Source: JBECKX01 sp964468475 (GTDB lineage: Bacteria; Zixibacteria; MSB-5A5; CAIYYT01). From it: a stretch of 64,000 nucleotides of DNA. The DNA lies in NCBI GenBank assembly GCA_964468475.1, contig CAYXUL010000001.1, forward strand, positions 1 through 64,000. Direction: 5' to 3'. A model generated the notes under the pieces. That model was not told the origin of the DNA. It saw nothing but the letters and a program-made list of their open reading frames with translations, and searched no databases. Both the position numbers and the translations under genes were made by a program. Below, one piece after another: positions 33,455-41,880 of the stretch (position 1 is the first letter of the stretch; each line of letters begins with the position of its first letter).

Positions 33455-34460
33455 CTTCCTTGCCTCCACGACCCGAAATCACCAGCTGACCCTCCTCCTC
33501 GAGGCGACGAATTGTCTCGACGATTCGCTGCTGCGCGGCTTCCACATCGGAGAGGCGCATCGGACCCATGAACTCGATCTCTTCCTTAATCATCACCGAA
33601 ACACGTTCGCTGACATTGGTATAGATCTTGTTCTTGACGTCGTCGGAAGCGGCCTTGAGGGCAATCGCGACATCCTTGGTTTCGATCTCTTTGAGGAGCC
33701 GCTGGATCGAGCGATCGTCGAGAAGGACAAGGTCTTCAAAGACGAACATCATGTTCTTGATTTCGGCGGCCATATCGGGATTCTCGGCCTCGAGCGACTG
33801 GAGGATATGTTTCTCGGCAGAGGTCTCTACCAGGTTGAGAATATCAGCCAGCGACTTTGCACCACCCGACTGCTTGCTCTCCCGGAAGACCGAGCCGGAG
33901 AAGTGCATGTCGAGAGTAGCTTCGATATCTTTGAGCACCTCGGGCGAGATTTTCTCCATCGTTGCGATGCGCATCGAGACTTCCGACTGAAGTTCCGGGG
34001 GAAATTCGGCCAGAACCCCTGCCGCTTGTTGCGGCGAGAGCTGCGTCATGATCAGCGCAATGGTCTGCGGGTGTTCGTTCTGAATGTAGTTGACCAGTTG
34101 CTTTGGATCGATTCCCTTGAGCAGGTTGAAACCTGATGATACCAGCGACCCTTCGAGGCGCTTCAGTATTTCCACCGCCCTGCTGCCACCCACGGCACGC
34201 TCCAGCAAGTCACGAGCATAGTCAACGCCGCCGGTAGAGATGTATTCGCGGGCAAGGAAAATCTCATAACACTCCTGAATCACCCTTTCCTCGATCTCTG
34301 CCGGCACGTCGCGCATATTAGCGATTTCAATGGTGATTCGCTCCAACTCCGAATCGGAAAGGCTCTTGAGCACCTCGGCGGACACTTCGGTACCGAATGC
34401 GATCAACGCTATTGCCGCCTTCTGGACGGGGGTTAGATTTTCGTAGGTGATTACAGGCAT
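33441..34460 (-). CDS. fliG: Flagellar motor switch protein FliG
   Basis: 339 residues with the three domains FliG-N (LTPVQKAAIALIAFG), FliG-M (EHPQTIALIMTQLSPQQAAGVLAEFP, the EHPQ motif) and FliG-C with the charged torque helix (LVLLDDRSIQRLLKEIETKDVAIALKAASDDVKNKI). FliG couples stator ion flow to rotation. It lies one base from fliF. Confidence 0.97.
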   Translation of the reverse strand: MPVITYENLTPVQKAAIALIAFGTEVSAEVLKSLSDSELERITIEIANMRDVPAEIEERVIQECYEIFLAREYISTGGVDYARDLLERAVGGSRAVEILKRLEGSLVSSGFNLLKGIDPKQLVNYIQNEHPQTIALIMTQLSPQQAAGVLAEFPPELQSEVSMRIATMEKISPEVLKDIEATLDMHFSGSVFRESKQSGGAKSLADILNLVETSAEKHILQSLEAENPDMAAEIKNMMFVFEDLVLLDDRSIQRLLKEIETKDVAIALKAASDDVKNKIYTNVSERVSVMIKEEIEFMGPMRLSDVEAAQQRIVETIRRLEEEGQLVISGRGGKEDVVV

Positions 34461-34461
34461 A

Positions 34462-35991
34462 TCACTCCGTATCCGTCATGATCGTCTTGATCACCTTGGC
34501 AATTTCTTCGTTCTTGCCTCTGGTCTGCTCTTTCATCGTATCGATCAACTTGGGCTTCTGTGGCTTCTGTATGATGGCCTCTTCCGCCATCATCTGCGCC
34601 TGTGTGGGAGGCGGAGGCATATACTGCGCAACCGCCTTAAAGAGCTTGACCAGTTTTTTCTTTCCGTAGAAGAAAAGCCCAATCAGCAGCAGCACGAGGC
34701 CAATCTTCTTGCCCCATTCGATGTAAGTATTCCACTTAGAGGCATTGTCCAACTCGTCGCGGCTGTCTTTCAGGAAGTTGTTACTGAAGGGTACGCTGAC
34801 GATTTCGAATTTATCCTGGCGCGCTTCCGCATAGCCCACTGCATTCTGGATTATCGATGAGAGTCGTTTCAACTCTTCGGGCGTGCGCTCAACAAACTGC
34901 TCTGTTTTTTGCCCTTCGGGCGAGGTTTCTTCCTTATAGGTGCCGTCAACCATAACCGCCACCGTGAGGCGTTTGATACTGCCGACTTCACCGATGATGT
35001 TCTTAACTGTGCGAGAGACTTCGTAGTTGGTGATGACGTCGTCGGCATTGTCCTTGCTGGATGAAGTTGTTGCCGGCGGTTGACCGGAATCAGCCTGGGT
35101 CTCGTTGCCCTCGTGTTTGGAGCGTTGCTCGGAGCGAATGGCGACTTGGTCGGGGTCGTACTTCTCGATCTGAGTGTTATTCTGCTCGAAATTAAGATCG
35201 GCAGTGACCCGCACTATTGAGTGCCCCGGTCCCACTACGCTGTTCAGCAATGACTGGGCTTTATGCTCAAGGTAGGCCTCAACATTCTTGCGCATCTCAA
35301 ACTGGCTGGCTGTGAGGGCGGCCGTGGGATCAGAAGCCAGTTCCGAGCTCAACATGTTGCCGTCATAGTCAATTATCGTGACGTTGTCGGGAGTCATCCC
35401 TTCCACTGACGATGCTACCAGATAGGCGATTCCGCTTACCTGGCGGCGGGTGAGCGGCGTGCCATTAAGCTTGACGACAACCGAGGCGCTGGGCGGGTTT
35501 TCGTCTTCTTTGAATAACTTTTCTTCCGGGATTACCAGATGCACGCGGGCGGCGGATATTTCCGAAAGCCCGGTGATAGTCTTGGCAAGTTCACCTTCCA
35601 ATGCGCGCCGGAAATTGACTTTCTGTACGAAATCAGTGACGCCGAGATTAGACTGATCAAACAACGCATAGCCGATGTTCTGCGCACTCGGCAGGCCGCT
35701 GCTGGCCAGCTTCATTCGTGTCTCGTAAACTTTGCTTGAGGGCACATTGATGGAAGTGCCCTTGTTGCCGATCTCGTATGAGATCCCCATTTCCTGCAGT
35801 TTGTCGATAACGTGGCCGGCGTCTTCGGCGGAGAGATTCGAGTAGAGGGGGACGTAATACTCGCTCTTGGCCCAACCTACTATCATCACCGTGCCGATAA
35901 TCAGACCGGCGACCACGGCCACGATCAGGATGATCTGGCTGGGAGTCATTCTCCCGGCTACGTTATAGAAGTGTTCCAGTAATCTTTTCAT
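34462..35991 (-). CDS. fliF: Flagellar MS-ring protein FliF
   Basis: 509 residues. A first TM segment (about 18-38), the YscJ-like ring domains (YVPLYSNLSAEDAGHVIDKLQEMGI, ASVVVKL), a beta-collar region with a long disordered insert, a second TM (about 428-450) and the C-terminal FliG-binding tail are all present. It forms the MS ring and housing of the export gate. Confidence 0.97.
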   Translation of the reverse strand: MKRLLEHFYNVAGRMTPSQIILIVAVVAGLIIGTVMIVGWAKSEYYVPLYSNLSAEDAGHVIDKLQEMGISYEIGNKGTSINVPSSKVYETRMKLASSGLPSAQNIGYALFDQSNLGVTDFVQKVNFRRALEGELAKTITGLSEISAARVHLVIPEEKLFKEDENPPSASVVVKLNGTPLTRRQVSGIAYLVASSVEGMTPDNVTIIDYDGNMLSSELASDPTAALTASQFEMRKNVEAYLEHKAQSLLNSVVGPGHSIVRVTADLNFEQNNTQIEKYDPDQVAIRSEQRSKHEGNETQADSGQPPATTSSSKDNADDVITNYEVSRTVKNIIGEVGSIKRLTVAVMVDGTYKEETSPEGQKTEQFVERTPEELKRLSSIIQNAVGYAEARQDKFEIVSVPFSNNFLKDSRDELDNASKWNTYIEWGKKIGLVLLLIGLFFYGKKKLVKLFKAVAQYMPPPPTQAQMMAEEAIIQKPQKPKLIDTMKEQTRGKNEEIAKVIKTIMTDTE

Positions 35992-36029
35992 GCATCCATG
36001 CTCCCCGAAACGGGCAGTTCGTCAGTCAA

Positions 36030-36335
36030 TTAGATTGGCATCCTCTGAATCTGTTGATAGGCATCCAACAGCTTGTTGCGAATTTCCATCAGCAGGTTAA
36101 ATGCCGTCGAGGCTTCCTCCATCGCGATCATCACCTGATGGACATCAGTGATCTTACCATTGAGAAAATCGGTCTCGGCGGTTGAGGCTTGTTGCTGCAA
36201 GCCATTGACTGAGTTGACGAATTGCTTAAGGGTATCCTTAAAACTTCCAATGTCTTCAGGTTGAGGCTTGGTAGCCTGTAATTCCGTAGGAAATTTCAGT
36301 TCCTGCGGCTGAGTGTTTAGCCTGATCGGATTCAT
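36030..36335 (-). CDS. fliE: Flagellar hook-basal body complex protein FliE
   Basis: 101 residues with the FliE signature in the C-terminal half (NGKITDVHQVMIAMEEASTAFNLLMEIRNKLLDAYQQIQRMPI). FliE connects the MS ring and the rod. It overlaps the preceding small gene by four bases and precedes fliF. Confidence 0.96.
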   Translation of the reverse strand: MNPIRLNTQPQELKFPTELQATKPQPEDIGSFKDTLKQFVNSVNGLQQQASTAETDFLNGKITDVHQVMIAMEEASTAFNLLMEIRNKLLDAYQQIQRMPI

Positions 36336-36568
36336 GCCCGCACGTCAATTATCCGACCCAGATGCTTATCCGTGGTCGGCTGAGTTGATTCCGGTTTGAA
36401 ATTGCCGGCGATGAATTCCTTTTCCTGCACCGACAACAACTGTGCGAACTTCGAGCTTATCCTGGGGCTTTCCGAGGCGGCTCGTTGTGCCTGCAGTTCC
36501 GGTTGAGGTAACTGCTGCTGAGTGCGACCGACCTGGTAAGCTTGCAGACTGACGTTGTTAACTTTCAT
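36332..36568 (-). CDS. Small uncharacterised flagellar-operon protein (78 aa)
   Basis: A 78-residue polar protein between flgC and fliE, overlapping fliE by four bases and thus translationally coupled. The N terminus is Q-rich; the C-terminal half (SSKFAQLLSVQEKEFIAGNFKPE, then LGRIIDVRA) looks conserved and folded. No signal peptide or membrane segment. I recognise no named family. Its place among rod genes suggests a basal-body or export accessory role, which is inference only. Confidence 0.75.
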   Translation of the reverse strand: MKVNNVSLQAYQVGRTQQQLPQPELQAQRAASESPRISSKFAQLLSVQEKEFIAGNFKPESTQPTTDKHLGRIIDVRA

Positions 36569-36581
36569 TTACTATGTACCT

Positions 36582-37076
36582 CTAGATCTCCAGTGATTTC
36601 CGAGTAATATCCTTGATCGTCTTTATTGCGGTGACATTGGCTTCGTAGGCGCGTGCCGCGGTCATCATCTCTACCATTTCCATCAACGGGTTGATGTCGG
36701 GCATCTTGACAAAACCTTTCTCGTCAGCATCAGGGTGATCAGGATCGTAAACCAGTCTGAATTTCTGGTTGGGATCGGTAACTTCGGTAGCCTCAGCGTG
36801 CATGACCTTGAGGTCATTGCTGCGGGCTATTGGCACGCCGGGGACGTGCCCGGGATTGGTGCGAGCGAGTTGCACCGAAGCGCTGTTGAGTTGTTTCGAA
36901 AACACTTGTTTGACGCCTTTGGCGGAAATCTCGACTTCCTTCTTCTTGTAAGGACCACCAGATTTCGTTTTGGTGGTTTCGGCATTGGCGAGATTCTCGG
37001 CGGCGACGTTCATTTTGCGCCTGAACACTGAGAGCCCGGAACCTGATATCTTCAGTGATGAAAAGATGTCACTCAT
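36582..37076 (-). CDS. flgC: Flagellar basal-body rod protein FlgC
   Basis: 164 residues with the rod N terminus (KISGSGLSVFRRKMNVAAENLANAETTKT) and the C-terminal NPLMEMVEMMTAARAYEANVTAIKTIKDITRKSLEI. It forms part of the proximal rod with FlgB and FlgF. Confidence 0.97.
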   Translation of the reverse strand: MSDIFSSLKISGSGLSVFRRKMNVAAENLANAETTKTKSGGPYKKKEVEISAKGVKQVFSKQLNSASVQLARTNPGHVPGVPIARSNDLKVMHAEATEVTDPNQKFRLVYDPDHPDADEKGFVKMPDINPLMEMVEMMTAARAYEANVTAIKTIKDITRKSLEI

Positions 37077-37096
37077 AATAGTATCCTAACGAGTAG

Positions 37097-37519
37097 TTAC
37101 CTGATCTCCCCGGTAATGGCGCTCTTCAGCGACTTGAACTTGCGCGCCAGCATATCCGCAGTGTACTCGAACATGATCTGGTTCTGAGCCAGATCAGCCA
37201 TTTCCTGATCGATGTCGACGGAATTGACTCCGGTGGAATTGTCGGTTGTCTTGTCGTGCTGAACTCGCGGCGGCCGGTTAGGCCAGTTCCCCAGCGGAAT
37301 ATGACGCGGATTGGTCATGACCGGCTGGAGTTTCGGCTTGTCAATGGCGCGACGCAGCTCGCTATCGAAATCGATATGCTCGCGGGCGTATCCCGGCGTG
37401 TCCACATTGGCAACGTTTGAGGCGATCAACTTATGCCGCAACGATGCCAGATCGGCCATCTTGCTGTATGCCGGAATTAGTCCGTTTTGAAACAGTGCTT
37501 TATGGAGCAGATTTCCCAT
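37097..37519 (-). CDS. flgB: Flagellar basal-body rod protein FlgB
   Basis: 140 residues with LRHKLIASNVANVDTPGYAREHIDFDSELRRAI and C-terminal QNQIMFEYTADMLARKFKSLKSAI. It is the first gene of the flgB-flgC-...-fliJ operon; a sigma-54-like promoter lies 28 bases upstream and GGAG is at 37534-37531. Confidence 0.97.
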   Translation of the reverse strand: MGNLLHKALFQNGLIPAYSKMADLASLRHKLIASNVANVDTPGYAREHIDFDSELRRAIDKPKLQPVMTNPRHIPLGNWPNRPPRVQHDKTTDNSTGVNSVDIDQEMADLAQNQIMFEYTADMLARKFKSLKSAITGEIR

Positions 37520-37546
37520 ATCTTATGCTTCTCCTGCCGGAGGTTA

Positions 37547-37563
37547 ATCAAGTTGCGTGCCAA
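37547..37563 (-). promoter_or_regulatory. Sigma-54-like promoter for flgB operon
   Basis: Minus-strand TTGGCACG-CAAC-TTGAT has a perfect -24 half and a -12 half that differs from TTGCW by one base (GA for GC). Spacing is correct. The layout (start site just before the SD) copies that of the flgF promoter. Confidence 0.7.
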
Positions 37564-37639
37564 CGTTTGGTCGGCTTGCGTAAGTTATGGTTCTGCAGGA
37601 AGTTACGAGACGACTGGATTTAGTGGTACCAAAGTATGA

Positions 37640-38527
37640 TCACGGCTGCTGGGAATTATCTTCCAGGCTGAGCCGCAAATCGTTCCGAGTTTGTGCCGGT
37701 TGAGACGCTGCCGGCTTGGCGGCGAGTTGTGAGACATCAGGCTTCGGTTCATAACGCGAAAGATTGTCGGTAAGGATTACAATGTCGACGCGTCGATTAA
37801 GCGCGCGATGTTGCGGAGTGTCATTCGGCACCAGCGGCCGGAAGGCGCCGTAGCCCAGCGCCGAAATTCTTTCGGGCGAGATATTGTGCTCAGTGATCAG
37901 GAAGCGCACCACGGCTGCGGCACGCGCCGCTGATAATTCCCAGTTGGAAGGATAACGCGACGTCGCAATCGGCAGACTGTCAGTGTAGCCCTCGACGCGG
38001 ATCTGATTAGGGACGTCCCCTATTTGTTCCGCGATCTTGCCGAGCGTATTCTTCGCTTCCGGAAGCAACTCGGCTTGACCCGAACGGAACAGTGTCGATT
38101 GCAGCACTCGAATCACCAATCCTCGCTCCTGCAGCTCAACACTTATCGGAGGATTCGATTCAACTGCATCTCCGGTCGAATCTGCTCCACTCATGTCGGC
38201 GAGATTAGTTCGCGGTCCGATATTTACGCGGTTCTGGATCAATCCGACTGTAGGGCTGTGAAGACGATCGGCAATTGCTTTGAGTCGATTCAGTTGCAGA
38301 ACCCCTGAGGAGAGATCATCTTGCGCCAGGCTATCGGCCACTTCCTCGGTCTTGCCATGAAATACCCCCTGCAGCTTCTCTGCCATCTTGCCGAAGCGGC
38401 GCGAATCGACCTTCGACATAGCATACATGATGACAAAGAACGCCAGCAGCAGCGTAATCAGGTCGGCATATGTCATCAGCCAGCGGTTGGAGTCTTCGTT
38501 GTCGTCCTTAGCGCGTAAGCGACGCAT
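37640..38527 (-). CDS. Stator protein MotB/PomB type (second stator set)
   Basis: 295 residues. One TM segment near the N terminus carries the ion-binding aspartate D22 in LMTYADLITLLLAFFVIMYAMS, followed by a plug/linker and an OmpA-like peptidoglycan-binding domain (RVEGYTDSLPIA...NWELSAARAAAVVRFL, then RALNRRVDIVI). The TM sequence resembles the MotS/PomB side more than enterobacterial MotB, but the ion cannot be fixed by eye. Its start overlaps the end of the motA-like gene. Confidence 0.92.
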   Translation of the reverse strand: MRRLRAKDDNEDSNRWLMTYADLITLLLAFFVIMYAMSKVDSRRFGKMAEKLQGVFHGKTEEVADSLAQDDLSSGVLQLNRLKAIADRLHSPTVGLIQNRVNIGPRTNLADMSGADSTGDAVESNPPISVELQERGLVIRVLQSTLFRSGQAELLPEAKNTLGKIAEQIGDVPNQIRVEGYTDSLPIATSRYPSNWELSAARAAAVVRFLITEHNISPERISALGYGAFRPLVPNDTPQHRALNRRVDIVILTDNLSRYEPKPDVSQLAAKPAASQPAQTRNDLRLSLEDNSQQP

Positions 38528-39341
38528 AGATATCCTCGTAACGCTGTTGCGGATTGATGTAGGAGAGCAGCTTGGTGCGAACTACTCGCGGGTTTTCGCC
38601 TGATTGAATCGCGACCACACCCTCAAGAATCAGTTCGAGATTAGACATCTCTTCGAGATGCCGGTGACGCAGTTTATCGGAAACCGGGAGAAAGAAGAGG
38701 TTCGCCGAGCAGACGCCCCATAAAGTCGCAATGAAAGCCGAGGCAATACCGACCGCCATGCGAGCGGTGTCGGTGGTGTTGGCCAGCGTGTGGATCAGCC
38801 CCAGAACCGTACCGATGATTCCCATCGTCGGTGCAAAACCGCCGAACTTGCGGAAGAGTTCGATACCGCGGCGATGCCGCTCCTCGACGTAGGATATCTC
38901 CGTTTCCAGAATCGAGCGCAGAACGGTAACCTCGGTGCCGTCGATAAGCAGCTGCAGGGCTTTGCGGAAAAACAAATTCGGAGTGCGGCTGAGGTAGCCT
39001 TCCAGACCAAGGATTCCCTCGCGACGGGCGCGCTCGGCAAGCATGACGATTCGATCAATCGTGTCGCGATAGTCAAGCTCCTGCCCGAAAAACGCGATAC
39101 GCAAGAAGCTCGGAATTGCCAGGACCGTGGGAAGAGATGTTGTGATCATTCCGGCTCCCAGCGTGCCGCCAATCACAATCATGACGGCGGGGAGTCTGAA
39201 GACAGACGAGAGCGAACCACCCTCCATTAGATAGGCGACTAGAATAGCGCCTACCCCAAGGGCCATCCCCACTATTGTTGCGAGGTCTGATCGTAAAGAC
39301 TTCAATTCCTGTTCCACATCTTCTATACACAGATCGAGCAT
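38508..39341 (-). CDS. Stator protein MotA/PomA type (second stator set)
   Basis: About 277 residues if started at the ATG at 39341; the true start may be downstream (GTG or TTG before LRSDLATIVG), since family members begin near DLATIIG. Four TM segments and the FAPTMGIIGTVLGLIHTL motif plus PVSDKLRHRHLEEM show the PomA/MotA type. It forms the ion channel with the following MotB-like gene. A sigma-28-like promoter lies upstream. Confidence 0.92.
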   Translation of the reverse strand: MLDLCIEDVEQELKSLRSDLATIVGMALGVGAILVAYLMEGGSLSSVFRLPAVMIVIGGTLGAGMITTSLPTVLAIPSFLRIAFFGQELDYRDTIDRIVMLAERARREGILGLEGYLSRTPNLFFRKALQLLIDGTEVTVLRSILETEISYVEERHRRGIELFRKFGGFAPTMGIIGTVLGLIHTLANTTDTARMAVGIASAFIATLWGVCSANLFFLPVSDKLRHRHLEEMSNLELILEGVVAIQSGENPRVVRTKLLSYINPQQRYEDIYASLTR

Positions 39342-39382
39342 AACACGAAATGAAACACTCACATCTGTGTTATTCCCTGAAA

Positions 39383-39409
39383 GTATCGGCTTTGAGGTTA
39401 AATACTTGA
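39383..39409 (-). promoter_or_regulatory. Sigma-28-like promoter for the minus-strand motA
   Basis: TCAA (39409-39406), 15 bases, then GCCGATAC (39390-39383) resemble TAAA-N15-GCCGATAA at 10 of 12 positions. The predicted start near 39376 is 35 bases before the chosen ATG. Confidence 0.5.
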
Positions 39410-39747
39410 AAGGCAAGACGGTTTGATGGCGGGCGCAGAACCCCGTTCCCGGTTTGTTTCATGCTGAAATGTCCGCATGTGGCCGTGTCGCGGACGTGGA
39501 CGTACGCGGCACACGAAGTTTGCGAAATGCGCCGCGGCGCCATCCTCATCACAGCCTGTCGCGACGTCTCGAATATTGGCTGGGGCGCAGCACGCTGCAC
39601 CTCTACAGTTCCTGGCTACACACGCAAATTGATCGCGTACACAGGGTTTTGGGAAAATCTCTTCGTTTATCATCGACTTTTCGGGAGAAATGACGAAAAA
39701 GATAATGATAAGACGCATTCATCCTAAGGAAAGGACTCCACAGGCGC
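39410..39747. other. Divergent spacer between the two motA genes
   Basis: About 340 bases with no supported gene. Several overlapping ORFs of 75-110 codons occur on both strands, but they are compositionally odd and have no SD. Apart from the promoter of the minus-strand motA, I see no clear promoter for the plus-strand motA. Confidence 0.6.
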
Positions 39748-40605
39748 ATGTTTGCAGTTATCGGTTTGCTGATTGTCTTCGGAGCAGTGCTGGGCGGATT
39801 TGTCATGCACGGAGGCCCGATACCGGTTCTGATCCAACCCTCCGAGTTTCTCATCATCGGCGGCGCGGCAATCGGTTCGTTGCTGGCAATGACTCCGCTC
39901 AAGACAATCAAGGCCATGATCCCCCAAATGATGCGGGTACTGGGGAGCGGGACATCCAAGAAACAATACTCCGACTTGCTGGTGATGATGTACGAAATCT
40001 TCAACGTCGCCAGAAAGGATGGCCTGGTTGGCCTGGAGAGCCACATTGAGAAGCCGTACGAATCGACAATCCTGAAGAAGTATCCTGACTTCCTGAAGAA
40101 TCAGCACGCTATCCACTTCTTTTGCGATACAATGCGTGTCATTATAACCGGAGCGATATCCGCTGTTGATCTTGAAGCGCTGATGGACCTTGATCTCGAA
40201 ACTCATCACGAGGAAGAACACAAGCCAGCCGAGAATATCCAGACGGTGGCGGATTCACTTCCCGGCTTTGGTATCGTGGCGGCGGTACTTGGCATCGTGG
40301 TGACGATGGGCGCCATCAATGGTTCGCCCGAAGAAATCGGGGAAAAGGTGGCGGCGGCACTGGTGGGAACCTTCCTTGGAATTTTGCTTTGCTATGGCAT
40401 GTTCCAGCCGATCGCGAAAAACATTCAGGCTATCAACGAGGAAGCGGCCAAATATTACGAGTGCCTCAAGCAGGGAATGCTGGGGTTCCAGAAAGGCTTC
40501 GCCGCATCGATTGCGGTCGAGTTCGCCAGGAGAGCGATCTATTCAGGCAGCAGACCGGGATTCGAGGAAGTAGAACAGGCCTGCCGTCAAACACGAAAAT
40601 CATAG
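39748..40605 (+). CDS. motA: Flagellar motor protein MotA (proton type)
   Basis: 285 residues, the length of enterobacterial MotA. MFAVIGLLIVFGAVLGGFVMHGG starts TM1; the cytoplasmic loop contains the charged segment EALMDLDLETHHEEEHKPAENIQTVADSLPGFGIVAAVLGIVVTMG with the conserved proline near TM3-TM4. It forms the channel with MotB, 43 bases downstream. It belongs to a different MotA subfamily from the divergent gene at 38508. Confidence 0.95.
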   Translation: MFAVIGLLIVFGAVLGGFVMHGGPIPVLIQPSEFLIIGGAAIGSLLAMTPLKTIKAMIPQMMRVLGSGTSKKQYSDLLVMMYEIFNVARKDGLVGLESHIEKPYESTILKKYPDFLKNQHAIHFFCDTMRVIITGAISAVDLEALMDLDLETHHEEEHKPAENIQTVADSLPGFGIVAAVLGIVVTMGAINGSPEEIGEKVAAALVGTFLGILLCYGMFQPIAKNIQAINEEAAKYYECLKQGMLGFQKGFAASIAVEFARRAIYSGSRPGFEEVEQACRQTRKS

Positions 40606-40648
40606 GTGACGCGAGCTTCAGTGCAGTGGGGGCAAGAGTAGAGGGATA

Positions 40649-41566
40649 ATGGCTGACGAGAATCTGCAGGAACAACAACCGATAATCGTCAAGAAAATAA
40701 AAGGCGGACATGGCGGCCACGGCGGTTCGTGGAAGGTCGCTTACGCTGACTTTGTGACTTCGATGATGGCCTTCTTTCTGGTGATGTGGCTGTTGTCGCA
40801 GGCGGACGTTGTCAAGGAGAGTGTCGCCGGTTATTTTCAGGACCCGCAGGGTTTCAAAAAAGGCGGTAACATGTCGGTGCTGCCGGGCGCGGGCAAGTCG
40901 GTGCTTGACCTGTCATCGCGCACCTCACTGACAGAGGAACAACGTCGTCGGCTCCGCGAGCGCCAGGCACGCAAGGAGTTGACCCAGGCGGCAACGGAGA
41001 TCATGAAGAAGCTCCGTTCCAACCCGAGCTTCGAGAGATTGCGCAATCAAATTGAAGTACAGATGACTGCCGAGGGCTTGCGGATTCAACTGTTGGAATC
41101 AACCGGCGAGTCATTCTTCGAGCGCGGCTCGGCGGAAATTCTTCCCACTGCCAAGAAGCTGCTCGCTGTCGTTGCCGAGGAAGTCGGCAAGCTGAGCAAC
41201 CCGGTAATAATTGAAGGGCACACCGACAGCTATAGATATTCCAAAGCCTCAGATTACTCCAATTGGGAATTGTCGGTCGACCGCTGCAACAGCGCCCGCA
41301 AGTGGATGCAGTCACACGGTCTGCATCCGGATCAGGTAAGTGAGATCAGAGGCTACGCCGATCGACAACCAAAAATCAAATCTAATCCAACCGATCCGCG
41401 CAATCGCCGCATCGCAATTATCGTGGCAAACGAGTACTCGGGGTTGAATTATCTCGACAAGAACATCGTTATACCAGAGAAGGAACTTGCGGGGGACACT
41501 GCCAGGATTAGCACTGCTGCGATCACCGAAGATAAGCTGCCGAAAGAAGCGGCGGACGGCGGGTAG
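40649..41566 (+). CDS. motB: Flagellar motor protein MotB (proton type)
   Basis: 305 residues. KKIKGGHGGHGGSWKVAYADFVTSMMAFFLVMWLLSQ gives the basic N terminus and TM with the proton-binding D34. The OmpA-like domain has IIEGHTDSYRY, NWELSVDRCNSARKWM and DPRNRRIAIIV. It anchors the stator to peptidoglycan. Compared with the other set it has the classic proton-type TM. Confidence 0.95.
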   Translation: MADENLQEQQPIIVKKIKGGHGGHGGSWKVAYADFVTSMMAFFLVMWLLSQADVVKESVAGYFQDPQGFKKGGNMSVLPGAGKSVLDLSSRTSLTEEQRRRLRERQARKELTQAATEIMKKLRSNPSFERLRNQIEVQMTAEGLRIQLLESTGESFFERGSAEILPTAKKLLAVVAEEVGKLSNPVIIEGHTDSYRYSKASDYSNWELSVDRCNSARKWMQSHGLHPDQVSEIRGYADRQPKIKSNPTDPRNRRIAIIVANEYSGLNYLDKNIVIPEKELAGDTARISTAAITEDKLPKEAADGG

Positions 41567-41739
41567 GTAAGTCTGTTCGCCTGCGACTGAGGATCCGACC
41601 GACCCCGGAGATTGCCGCGCTCGCTCACGATGATAGTTTCTCCTATGCTTATGCGCGGCGGTCGTCTTCGCCTGCCGCGTTGACAGCCGCCAGATGAGTA
41701 CGGCTGGCGGCCACGATTCGCATTGCGCTTAATTCAAAC
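41567..41739. other. Spacer after motB
   Basis: I see no gene and no T-tailed hairpin in this stretch. It ends at tRNA-Arg on the other strand. Confidence 0.5.
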
Positions 41740-41812
41740 TACCCCCGGCGTGAGTCGAACACGCGACCAAGAGTTTAGGAAACTCCTGCTCTATCCTCTG
41801 AGCTACGGGGGC
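41740..41812 (-). tRNA. tRNA-Arg (CCT)
   Basis: The minus strand folds with acceptor GCCCCCG/CGGGGGT (G-U at the first pair), D stem GCTC/GAGC, anticodon stem GGAGT/ACTCT with loop TTCCTAA (anticodon CCT) and T arm with TTCGACT. No CCA is encoded. Confidence 0.93.
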
Positions 41813-41826
41813 AGGATTCTCTCTAT

Positions 41827-41865
41827 TCGCGCCTTCGGCGCGAGTGGGCGCCATGTATGGCGCCC
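41827..41865. repeat. Pair of perfect palindromes (REP-like)
   Basis: TCGCGCC ttc GGCGCGA (41827-41843) is followed by GGGCGCCAT gt ATGGCGCCC (41846-41865) and then ctacg. Two adjacent GC-rich hairpins next to a tRNA are typical of dispersed intergenic repeats. I cannot count copies elsewhere. Confidence 0.6.
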
Positions 41866-41880
41866 CTACGAACGGCAAAA

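Noticed and set aside
39580..39596. Sigma-54-like TTGGC...GCA site before plus-strand motA
   Set aside because: The -12 half reads CAGCA and the distance to motA is about 150 bases; too weak.
39398..39727. Several ORFs of 75-110 codons in the motA-motA spacer
   Set aside because: They overlap each other on both strands, have rare-residue composition and no SD.
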